Of a stretch of 64,000 nucleotides of DNA, positions 48,001 to 58,689 are shown in pieces. The stretch is from Clonostachys chloroleuca. Its lineage: Eukaryota; Ascomycota; Sordariomycetes; Hypocreales; Bionectriaceae. The position numbers and the translations under genes are program-made. The stretch's first letter is position 1. Each line of letters opens with the position of its first letter. The stretch covers positions 34,410,001 to 34,474,000 of the forward strand of contig JBANAY010000003.1 in the NCBI GenBank assembly GCA_037952775.1, in the 5' to 3' direction. Below the pieces are notes generated by a model that worked only from the letters and a program-made list of their open reading frames with translations, did no database searches and was not told the origin of the DNA.

Positions 48001-48532
48001 GGTATAGGTAGAGTGAGTATTTAGTTGCGAATCGTGTATGCTCGGTATCAAAATCTGTCAGAGGTACATAGGATGGCCGCATATAAGACATTCGGCAACC
48101 CTTGGGGTCAACATGACGAGTAACGAGAGAATTGAGAAGAGTCAGAAGAAGGCCTATCCCCAGGAATGAGATAAAGAGCGACAAGAATGATATCGAGTAA
48201 AAACTGCGTCTTGATCTTGGGGGATCCGTGGAATCGGATATCTTCGGCATGCCAATGCCAGCTGACGGGGGTGTTGAAACTGCCATGGAGGCTCTTGACG
48301 GCAAGGAGGCACCCTTGGTTACCGGCGGGCCAGTTCTTGACGCAAAACCATTGCCGACAAGCGCAGCGCCCTGCCTTGAGCCCGGGTTGGTACTGGTAGA
48401 GATTCGGCTTCTGGTTTGCGAGGATGATTCGGAACGGGAGACAGAAAGAGATGGGCGACCAGCGGGATCGTTGTCGGACTCGAGAGAGGATTCAGCACCA
48501 TCATCGGCCGAGCCGGACGAGCGCCCCTTCAT
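45026..48532 (-). CDS. BST1: GPI inositol-deacylase (Bst1/PGAP1), frame broken twice
   Basis: Exon 1 is 48532-47972 and exon 2 is 47879-45026, giving 1138 residues. The N-terminal 110 residues are Ser-rich and cytosolic, then one signal-anchor helix (FYSISFLSLFISFLGIGLLL). The lumenal alpha/beta-hydrolase begins LHGIPVLFIPGNAGSYKQ and has the nucleophile GHSMGG near residue 296. The C-terminal third has several helices. Bst1 removes the acyl chain from inositol of GPI-anchored proteins in the ER, which allows their export. The frame shifts at about 46189-46190 (KLP to DGVGFQFWTDPTC) and at the A7 run 45790-45796 (DDPFF to WFLTPLIGIICTG). With two bases added, exon 2 is exactly 952 codons. Confidence 0.92.
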
Positions 48533-50183
48533 GGGGAAAATGCTACCGAAGCGATCGTGGTTGACGCGAACGAAGATGTGGGAGTTGGCGAGTGGGAAAC
48601 CGCTGACGATAAAATTGGAACTTGGTCCAATCCAAAACACAGCCGTGTGGTTGGATGAAAAGGCGAGCTAAATGAGCGTCGGGACACCAGAAAGGGAATG
48701 TGGCTCAGGGCTGGTTCGATGAGAGCAATTCGGAGGTTGGTATCGTCGACAGTCGCACAACGAGGGGTACATATCGTGGAATCCCAGCCAGTGTCACAAG
48801 CAGAGCAGGATGATCTGCCGACCCAGCGAAGCAGAATCGACCGTCGAAATTATTTGGGCAGTAGCAACGAGCGATCCATCGAGAGATGGGCGAATGGTCG
48901 GCAATGGCGGTAGTGGTGGTGCCAGGTGGATTGATCGATGGGGTTGGGAAATTGGAGGTTTGGGGTTTTCCAATCCTGCCCTTGCTCGGGGAGCGGGTGT
49001 ACTCCGATAGGTACCTAGCAGCTTGCGGTTGCGCCCAGAGCGCCACTCTCTGAGGGTCCGAGCCACGACAACGGCGACGGCAATGGGCAGCAAGGCACAG
49101 AGGTAGTATTAGAGCTTGGGTCTGGTCAAGTGTGACAGGGGAGGAATTGGGGTCCTTAATAATTAGCTAGAGTCAGCGGATGTCCGGACATCACTCGCTC
49201 ATCAGCCCGTGCCTTCCTTCCTATAGCCTGCAACACACTACCCGTGCAAGGCCGCTACGCTCAACTGCCAAGCAGGTGCCGGTACTGCACGGTGAGATGA
49301 CCCGCCAGTGGGTATCTCATATCTACTTTAGCGCCTACCCATAGCACTAAACTTACATGCATTACTAAGGTACATACCTACCTCCTTAACTCAGGAATCG
49401 GCGCGATGACTGCAACTCTGTATGCGATGTAGGTAGTATGCAGTCTCAGTGATGATTACTCAACAGCTAGGCATGTTGGTGCGACCAGCTTGACGTCAAT
49501 GCTCCGAAGATGAGACCTACAAAGCTCTTCTGAGGATGGTTGATATTCTATTAGAGCCGTTCCATAGAAGAAACACAGCCAATCATGCCGAACGCAATAG
49601 ATCTAAATGCGGGCCCCGATTTAAGAATACAAATTCCGTTGAGCTAAAGATGCAAATGCAGTCAACGATAATTGAAATGACGCGATTAGGCCAGCCTTTA
49701 CGCGCCTTATGTGCCTAGGTCCCACCGTATCAAAAGCAAGGTACGTGTGCACCTCGTGAAAGTACATGCACTAATCCCTTCACGCAGCGAGTGGTGGCTC
49801 ACTATTAAGCCTGCCTTACCTGGTATTCCTTGACCAGGCCCCCTTACCATGTTGCATTCTAGCCATCGCCGCAACTCTTCCCAAACGTTGTCTAGGATAG
49901 AGTCTCGCATACAGCCATTTCAGACAATTACAGCACCTCATGATACTAGGCCAAGCGACTGGCATAATCTGTGTGCACTGCGTTCTCTACCGATTCGGTC
50001 CTCCCAAGCTACCTTTAGCCTGAGCATCTCTTATCCAGACCAAAAGGAAGAGTGACATCCGTGTAGGGGTTCTGCTTCTCTCAAATTCATCCACCTACCT
50101 TTAACAACGACACGCCTCGCCATAAGCCTGGGCTAAGGCGTGATTGGCTTAGATATACCGCCAAGCTCAGAATGCAATGACAT
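48533..50183. other. Divergent intergenic region between BST1 and PMS1
   Basis: In 1.65 kb no gene is supported. The only element noted is a TGACGTCA palindrome at 49491-49498. Confidence 0.5.
49491..49498. promoter_or_regulatory. CRE-like TGACGTCA palindrome
   Basis: A perfect CRE octamer, the classical binding site of ATF/CREB-type bZIP proteins, in the BST1/PMS1 intergenic region, nearer PMS1 (about 690 nt upstream). Chance occurrence cannot be excluded. Confidence 0.3.
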
Positions 50184-53100
50184 ATGGCCACAATCAAGCA
50201 AATTGATGGTCGGACGGTTCGTATTCAGATAGCCCCGTCTCCTGTTCACGCGGAGCTCAAGTCATAAAATAACACATCCCCCAACGACAGATTCACCGAA
50301 TCCAATCCGGCCAAGTCATTGTTGACCTGTGCTCTGTTGTGAAGGAGCTTGTTGAAAATTCCATCGATGCCGGTGCCAGTACTATAGGTACGTGTGTCTA
50401 ACGCTGTGCCCACTGAGTGACGATGTCAGTTGATGCACATATATACGTATACGTATACCTGAAGGATGTACACGGCCACGTTCCTTTCGCTCATCCCATC
50501 ATCACGTTCGATCGTGATCAACAGTTATTGACCTCTTGTCTCCAGACGTCCGTTTCAAAAATCAAGGGCTCGACCTCATCGAGGTGCAGGATAATGGGTC
50601 TGGTGTTGCACCAGCCAATTATGAGTCGATTGCCTTGAAGCATCACACCTCCAAGCTTTCGTCGTATGATGACATTGGCTCTCTGGAAACATTTGGCTTC
50701 CGCGGTGAGGCTCTTGCCTCACTGTGCGCCCTGTCCACCGTTTCTATCACGACATGTGTCGCAGCAGACGTGCCCAAGGGTTCAAGGCTCGCCTTCGAGG
50801 CCTCTGGCAAACTTCGAGACACCAGCGTTGTAGCCGCTCAGCGAGGAACAACGGTGGCCGTCGAGAAACTGTTTCATAACCTTCCAGTGCGCCGTCGAGA
50901 GCTGGAACGTAACATCAAACGCGAATGGCATAAAGTAATTGCCCTCTTGAATCAATATGCCTGCGTTCAGACAAATCTCAAGTTTACCGTGTCTCAACAA
51001 CCAACAAAGGGGCGCCGCATTGTCCTATTTTCTACCAAGGGCAATCCTACAACGCGAGAGAATATAATCAACATTTTTGGTGCCAAAACGATGGCTGCCC
51101 TCGTTCCTCTAGACTTAAAACTTGAGATGAAACCAACAACCTTCGGCTCCGCCACCCAGGCAGACCTTGCGGCCGGTCTCATTTCCCTTGACGTGAAAAT
51201 CGTGGGTCATGTGTCTCGCCCGGTGCATGGAGAGGGGCGGCAGACTCCAGATCGGCAAATGTTTTTCATCAACGGACGGCCGTGCGGGTTGCCTCAATTT
51301 GCCAAAACCTTTAATGAAGTGTATAGGTCTTACAACTCGTCCCAGTCGCCCTTCATTCTTGCAGATGTCCAACTCGATACACATTTGTACGATGTCAATG
51401 TCAGTCCAGACAAGCGAACCATTCTCTTGCATGATCAGAATCACATGCTAGACTCAATTCGTGCAGCTCTAGTTGAGATTTTTGATTCGCAAGACTATAC
51501 TTTACCGACCTCCCAAGTATTAAGATCTCGCAATGCACAGGCTGATGAAACTACTCCCATCTCACCCTTGAATCAAAATTCATCGACGGGTCAAGCCACC
51601 CACTCGAAAAGAATCATTCAGTCCCGTTCAGAGGCCTCGGAAGACTCGGGAGATGAGAGGAGCTCATCTGGAGATGATGAAGGTAGCGACTCTCTTGGAC
51701 CGGGTCAAAGGGAAACAAAGACTACAGCCATCCCAAAGCCTATGACAATTAGAAAAGTTAAGAATACCCTTGATGTATGGGTCCATGGACGAAAAGCGGT
51801 CATCCCAAGAGCTGAAGAGGATGAAGACGCCCAATCGCAGTCTTCAGATGGTGACCAAGAAAGCGCACGTGCAGCCCCATTAAGGTCCGTTACTGGAGGT
51901 AATACCAAATCACGATCTCGCGATGCCGAACACTCTCGTCGGCCACCATCAGACAGCGACACCAATCAAGAACCCAAGATCACCAAGCCCGCATCCGTGT
52001 TCCCGCTATCAAGGTCCAGTTCACCATCAAGCCTGGCAAACGATGAGCCTACGATTCCCTTCGTCAAACCGATTAAGCCTATCAGTGGGGGGGCCTTGTA
52101 TCTCCACGTCGGCATTCAAACATGAGACGCCCCCCACCACAACCAGCCAAGATCTTTATCGGTGCTACAGGAGGGGATCCCGAGGGAATCGGGGGTGAGC
52201 CTAGCTCGGATGAGGGAGATAGCCCGCATAGCAAAGACCAGGCATCAGATGATGAACCCGATAGCGATAAAGACAACAAGGAGGAGGACGACGATGACGA
52301 CGAGGGTGATGACCAAGATGATGATGATGACAGGCCGACATTCGGGACTACCCTCTCTCAGCGATTTTCTGCGGGTAAAATCAACAGACAGCGCTCCCCT
52401 TCATTTCCCAGAACGCAACCTCAGATGGGCCCAGACACGTCTACGGCTAGAACGAAGAGAAGCCCAGGCTCTAGAAAGGGAAACGAGCAGATCTCTGATG
52501 ATGAAAATTCACCGGCTACCGATCCTGTACTTTCTCCACGCTCAAGTTCATCTGCATCTCCTGGAGACAAGACAACGAAGCCATCACAAGAACCCTCAGC
52601 AAATAGTAACTCAGCAAGTATGAGCGTATCTTCAGCCCCTCGGGCGCAGAACCTCCAATTCAGCACAAGGCGAAAGGATGCCACATTGCAATTGATCCAT
52701 CACGTCTCGGGTGGAGAAGATGTTATTCGGGCTACCCCAAGTTCCCAGTCATTAATCAGACCTCAAGATTCGTCGTTCCCTTCTGGCACCCCCCAGCAAC
52801 AGCAACAACAGGTGGAAGACATCGGTGCGACCGATGCCGAGTCTAAGCTCTCACTCATTATATCAAAGTCTGATTTCGCAAAAATGAGAGTCGCTGGCCA
52901 ATTCCCTTAATCTGGGTTTCATCATTGCCATACGGCCTACAGAGAAAGACTCCCAAACTTCGGGTGCATCAGCCCACGATGAACTATTCATTATCGACCA
53001 GCATGCATCAGATGAGAAGTATAACTTTGAGAGACTGCAGGGGAGTACTGTTGTCCAATCACAAAGGCTTGTTCATCCTAAATTACTCGAACTTACGGCA

Positions 53101-53568
53101 CTGGAGGAAGAGATCGTGATGCAGAATATAGAGGCTGTAGAGGCCAATGGTTTCAAGATTGCAATTGACGTTGACGGAGGTGCACCCGTCGGATCGCGTT
53201 GCCAGCTGACGGCCCTGCCCTTAAGCCGGGAAACAACATTTAGCATCACAGATCTTGAGGAGCTAATTGCTCTGCTTGCTGATGAGTCGTCTGAGTCAAC
53301 GCATATCCCACGTCCGTCAAAGGTGAGGAAGATGTTTGCCATGCGAGCATGTCGCAGTAGCATCATGATAGGAAAAGCCCTCACAAGACACCAGATGTAC
53401 TCGTTAGTCGGACACATGGGCGATCTAGACAAACCTTGGAACTGTCCCCATGGACGGCCGACTATGAGACATCTGTTTAGTATAGATAAATGGGACGAAG
53501 TAGGCTGGAAGGGTGATCTAAAGACAAGGTCTACTGCCTCCTGGACCGCTTACAGGAGGGGGGAGTAA
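50184..53568 (+). CDS. PMS1: Mismatch-repair MutL homologue Pms1, frame broken twice
   Basis: Exons 50184-50216, 50291-50387 and 50546-53568 give about 1050 residues. The GHKL ATPase motifs are intact: ELVENSIDAGAS, QDNGSG and FGFRGEALASL. The middle 450 residues are a low-complexity linker with an acidic Asp/Glu run. The C-terminal endonuclease domain has the metal motif DQHASDEKYNFE near residue 861, then MRACRSSIMIG and CPHGRP. Pms1 pairs with Mlh1 to nick the strand carrying a mismatch. The frame breaks at the G7 run 52087-52093 (one base lost) and near 52902-52910. There the conserved GQFNLGF is interrupted by a few extra bases (net +1). Read literally, translation would stop at 52125, before the endonuclease domain. 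The first intron has a GTTCGT donor. Confidence 0.9.
50437..50458 (+). repeat. TATACG-type microsatellite in PMS1 intron 2
   Basis: Alternating purine-pyrimidine repeat (atatacgtatacgtatac) inside the intron between exons 2 and 3 of PMS1. Confidence 0.6.
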
Positions 53569-54088
53569 ACTATTAGCTTGATTCATTCGCATTCGTATTC
53601 CTTTCTATTGCCACTTGTCCACATGCACATGCAGGTCCTTTTACGTTCACCGGGTTCCCAAGCATAGCTAACTCGGTGATTGAGAATCACTTGTTGCCTT
53701 TCTGAATACGGCACCAAGCTACAAAGAAAGGCACGAGTCCGATAAGGTCGTCTATGGTTGTGGAATACAGCCAAGTGGCCCCTTCCAGCTCTGAGTATTA
53801 TAAATGTAAATTTCACTAGAATAGCCTAAAACCTGTAAGCCAAAGCCGCCATTGTTCCTTTCAACGCCCAAAGTGAAGCAAAGGAGATTGCAATATGATA
53901 ACCTGACCTTTCATCAGACGTCTCTCAACCAAACAATTAACCAGTCCAATAACCCTTACATACACGAAAATCTGAATCCGAAACATAAGACACATAAATA
54001 CATCGCAGCACATGACAGAGAACCCCCAGCCATAAAGCTTATGCAACTCCTGATGTTTAATTTCTTGTTTTTCTCCGTCCCACCCATC
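53569..54088. other. Convergent intergenic region between PMS1 and the membrane protein gene
   Basis: No gene recognised in 520 nt between the two stop codons. Confidence 0.5.
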
Positions 54089-56053
54089 TCAGTTCTTTTT
54101 GTTGGAGTAGAAACCATACTTGCTGAGCCGACTGCCACCTGCTCGGCCCTCCTCGGCAATCTTTCCACTGACGTTGCGACGGCCATAAGCCTGAGAAGCG
54201 TTGGACTCGAAATCGTTGCCAGACGAGATCTTTCGATCAGCTCCAACCATGATGGGAGGTGTCGCGCTCTTGAGGTCTCCATAAGGCTTGGAGTAGAAAC
54301 CAATGGTGGTTTGAACGGGTGTGTACTTCCTTGGCTGCCATGTTTTCCTCTTTGGCGAGGTTGAGGGAGAAGGCGTTTGCTCAGTTATGTCTTGACTCGC
54401 GCTAGCTTTTCGCTGATTATGGCTAATCTCAGACAAGGACGTAGATCTTTGTAATGTGGTCTCCATCACATCATCTGACGGAGCATGGAAAGGCCAGTTC
54501 GGCTCATTCTCTTTAGCGTGTGATGGAGCCTGGGGGTTTGATCCGAGTGGGTTGGGATGTCTATGTTGTTTGGCCAAATCCATTTCCTCTTGGTCACTGT
54601 CATGAGCGTAGGTGTGGTAATTCTCATAATCCGACTCTGAGTCTTCATCACCGTAGTAGCGTTGCTCCAAGGCAGCATAAGTGTTTCTATTGTCCTGGCG
54701 CATTGCAACTGCAGCATTGCGATTCTTCTGGTTTGTCCTTGAGATTAAAGAATCAGTTGGTGCCCATGTTTCGGTAAATTTGGCAACTCTGCGTTGATCA
54801 CCCCCTTCTTGGGAAGAGGAAGATGTGCCTAAACGAGGCGGCGCAGCAGAATCATCCTGGAGAGGGACCTCTGAATAAGCTCCACGTTGACTGGGCAAGG
54901 AGCGAAAAGAGGGTAGCTTTGTATTGTGCGAAAGAACAGAGCCTCGCCTTAGGCTGTCCTCTTGATCCAGCGAGCCTTGAAGGTCCCGAGACATGCGAGC
55001 AGCGGTCAGAGAGGTGCGGGAACCTTCACGGGTATGCATGAAGGGAATAGACGTTGGGCGAGATACATCAGACCTTGCTACAGATTGGCGACGAGAGTCT
55101 GGGCTGTAGGGTGTTGACATGCGCTTCTCGTTGGTGTCGCTATTGAGAGTCGTCATGGAGGACTTGTTTCTCTTATGGAAGGGGCGAGCTGTGAGATGGT
55201 CCTCCAACGGGTTCATGTCAGGCGGCATCAGACTAATTTGTCGGAATGCATAAGCCAGCCAGAGTGATATGGCCAACGTGAAGAAGTGAAGGCCACCTGT
55301 TCCAATTAGGGTGTAATAGATTGCTGGGATGAAATACTCGAGAAGACCTTGGTCTGACAGCCGAGTCGTCCATCCCGCAGAATCATTATGAACAGTAAAG
55401 GCTGAGTAGGCGTACAGGCCAAGAGTACACATATCTGCAACACCAGAGAAGAGCTGGTACGCAGATGAAGAGGAAGGCGGGCGGCTCGCCGCATCACGAG
55501 ATAGATGATAAATGGCGTAACAACAATTGAGGGCCACAATTCCCGGCTTGAAAAAAATACAAGTTAGTCCATGCGCAACCAAAGAATTCGCCATTAGCTA
55601 TAGAAAGCTGCTGCTCACCGTGATTCTCATCACTAAAGCTGTTACAGTTTCGATCTTGTCAAGTAGAATCATCAAAACCAGAATACCCATGGCCCCATTG
55701 AGCTCGAGGACACGTAGGAATAGCTGTACTCGTCGCAAATAGCGGATAGCCTTCTTTGTCCGTGGTCCCATAAGCTTGTAGTTACCCGTTCGATGCTGCA
55801 AAACCATGTGGGCACTGGAATGTTGGGTCAGAAAGAAGAACAAAGCTGATCAGGATGAAACCACAAGAGGTGGGGTTCATTGAGGAGCAAAATGAACATA
55901 CTCAGGATGGCGATTAAACGAAACCAAAGGCCCTTTGGGCTTGGGTTTCCTGGGTTTAGGTTCCCAACTGGCACGCGTAACGGCTTTTGGGTCGAACGTC
56001 GGCTCGTACGTATCGCCCTGGAAACCTTGCAAATATGGCTGCTGCGCCGGCAT
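54089..56053 (-). CDS. Four-helix fungal membrane protein of unknown function
   Basis: Three exons, 56053-55902, 55814-55619 and 55546-54089, encode 601 residues. After a basic, proline-rich head (EPKPRKPKPKG) there are about four membrane helices: RVLELNGAMGILVLMILL, PGIVALNCCYAIYHLSR, ADMCTLGLYAYSAFTV and GGLHFFTLAISLWLAYAF. The conserved juxtamembrane motif PPDMNPLEDHLTARP follows. The last 380 residues are hydrophilic, Ser-rich and probably cytosolic. I recognise this layout from conserved Pezizomycotina membrane proteins that look MARVEL-like, but they have no named function. The tail carries many S/T-P sites, so phosphorylation is plausible. The gene is divergent from ARH1. No frameshift. 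Confidence 0.8.
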
Positions 56054-56823
56054 GGTTGCTTTCCTGGTGGTGATGACGGGGTAGAGTCGTTGATAGATAT
56101 ATCGCTTCCGAAAGGGCGGCTTGGACCGTAGCTGTGTCTTAAATCGCAACCCGAAGAGCTGGCGAAGAAGCTATTGACTGGAATGCTGGCAGACCGCCAG
56201 CCGAGAGATGGGGGTTGGTAAGACGAGGATCGGAAAAGGTGTCAGCCAAGTAAGGCTCAGCAGTAGCGAGCGAGGAGCAGCTGGAGGGGCAGTGAGAACA
56301 ACAAGTGAGCGGATGAAGCAGTACGCTCGCGCTGTCGAACTTGCGCTTGCTGCCTGCTTCGGACGGCTGGTAGTAGGGACGGTTTGGAATAGTTTAGTAT
56401 GGATGAAATAGGAAGAAGATCCAAAACCAATGAAGACCCAATGTCGCAGTCAGGTAGGTAGCAACGTCCCGTCCCGCATTGGGTGAGTGTGGGTGGGTAG
56501 GGTGGACTGAACTGGGCTGGGGAGCTGTGGCCGCACATGTTTAGTTTACAGCTTCCAAATCGGGTCAGCTCTGCCACCACCGTTGGTCGCCACAGCAACA
56601 GTGGATCGTCCAAGACCGAGGGGCCGATCGCCGACCGAAACTGCTCGGTCCAGGATAGGAAAATCGACGAGTCGGGAACCAATCAGGAAAGCTAGGGCTC
56701 AGTTGAAGATGCCATTCCCAGTCCCATTCAAAGCTGGTGGTTGAGATCTGTGTGTCTCCATCTTCTTAAATCTCTCTCTGCGCGCAGAGATCAGGCGGCT
56801 TTCTACGCCAATCCACCACCATC
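56054..56823. other. Divergent promoter between the membrane protein gene and ARH1
   Basis: No gene in 770 nt. Frames here lack conserved features. Confidence 0.5.
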
Positions 56824-58552
56824 ATGTCCTTGCTTGCCGGATCCAGGACAAGTTGGCGCGTTCGCCATTGGAAACCAATCCTGCCAAGAGGTCATGAAAG
56901 GTGTATATATCTATCTACTGCGTCCGAGGCACCTCGTAACCCAAATGCATCCTCGCCGTTCCGGATGGCTGTCGTGGGCTCTGGCCCCGCGGGCTTTTAC
57001 ACCGCATCCCGCGTCCTAAGCAAATTACCACAGGCCAAGATCGATATGTACGAGGCTCTCCCCGTGCCCTTCGGGCTTGTTCGTCATGGCGTTGCCCCAG
57101 ATCATCCGGAGGTCAAGGTCCGTTTGTTTCCCCAAGTAGAGTATCATCCGTGAGCGTTACAGCATGGCTGACAAACGCCTTCGATGTGTAGAATTGCCAG
57201 GATAGGTTTGACGAGATCGCCTCGTCTCCCAACTTTACATTTGTAGGCAATGTGACAGTTGGCGATTCTAGTCTGTCCAGCAGGCATTGCACTGTAGAGC
57301 TTCAGTCTCTCATGCGTCACTATGATTCGATTCTCCTCGCCTACGGGGCTGCAGAAGACAAGAAACTGGGCATCTTTGGGGAATCTACACTCACCGGTAT
57401 CTACTCTGCTCGTGAGTTTGTTGGTTGGTATAACGGTCTACCCGACTGCGCCAACCTTCATCCAGACTTGACTCGCGGCGAGGATGCAGTGATCATTGGC
57501 CAGGGTAACGTGGCGCTGGACGTCGCTCGCATGCTTCTGGAAGATATCGATACCCTCAGAAAGACAGATATAACAGAGCATGCTCTCTCACGTCTTGCTG
57601 AAAGTCGAGTAAAGCGTGTTCATATTGTAGGAAGAAGGGGGCCTATGCAAGTGAGCAACTTTCCTCTTTACCATTTCATCAAGCCATTCCTTCGAGATAA
57701 GCACTAAACATCATGGACCAGGCCGCCTTCACGATCAAGGAGGCTCGTGAATTGATGAAGCTTCCAGATGTAGCTTTCCATCCCGTGAATCGGACTCTGA
57801 TCCCACAAGATCTCAAGAGCCTACCGCGGGCGTCTAAGCGACTAATGGAGGTCCTGTTGAAGGGTACTCCTGATGCTGATCCTCTGAAAACTTCAAAATC
57901 CTGGTCGTTGGACAGCTGTCTCTCGCCTAAACATTTTCTAGCTCGCTCAGACTCCCCTGATAGTGTAGCCAGCACGGAGTTTGACGTTACAACCCTCGCG
58001 GACCCATTCGATCCTAAGTCGCGTGCTGAGAAGACTGGTGAAGCGATTATACTTCCTTCTGACATCGTGCTTCGTTCTGTCGGTTATAAGTCTGTACCTT
58101 TGCCCGGCTTCGTCGAAGCCGGCATTCAGTTCGATGAAAGGCGAGGTATTGTGTGCAACGATGGTTTTGGGCGAGTGACCCGCCTAGTATCTGACAGTGA
58201 TGCTAGCTGTAAGGCAAGGCAGCAAGTTCCAGGTCTGTATTGTGCTGGTTGGTTGAAGAGAGGTCCAACAGGCGTGATAGCTTCAACAATGCAGGATGCT
58301 TTTACAACAGGAGATGCGATTGTCCAGGATTGGCTCTCAGGTGCCTCCTTCCTGGGCTCCCATAAGGAACTTAGTCGAGCTCATGGATGGGAAGGAGTGA
58401 AAGAGGAGCTCGGACTCGATCAAGCAAGGCGAGTTGTGACTTGGGATCAATGGAAGATGATAGACACTGTTGAGCGAAGTCGTGGCGAAGCAAAGGGTAA
58501 GGAACGAGAGAAATTCACAAATGTCGCTGACATGCTGGCAGTGTTGGATTAA
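56824..58552 (+). CDS. ARH1: Mitochondrial adrenodoxin reductase (Arh1)
   Basis: Three exons, 56824-57117, 57192-57650 and 57722-58552, give 527 residues. The N terminus is arginine-rich without acids at first, as in a mitochondrial presequence. FAD binding is shown by VVGSGPAGFYTA, substrate-side residues by PVPFGLVRHGVAPDHPEVK, and NADPH binding by IIGQGNVALDVARM and VGRRGPMQ. The C terminus has GLYCAGWLKRGPTGVIASTM, a family hallmark. Arh1 passes electrons from NADPH to ferredoxin for Fe-S cluster and haem A synthesis in the matrix. The first donor is GTCCGT, a weak variant, but the join HPEVK to NCQDRFDEIA is conserved. Its stop lies 137 nt from that of ETF alpha, tail to tail. Confidence 0.93.
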
Positions 58553-58689
58553 TCGCTCGTTAGGTAGCTGGCGACGATACTTACTCCTTCATCGTGCCTT
58601 AGCCTATCTATAGACGAGACAAAGATCAGCTCACCCACAATGTACAACAGCATATCATGTAAAATTTGACTGAATTTCATATATATACT

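Noticed and set aside
12946..53000. Pseudogenisation by repeat-induced point mutation as cause of the broken frames
   Set aside because: RIP makes C-to-T changes and stop codons in repeats. These genes are single-copy and show one-base length changes instead.
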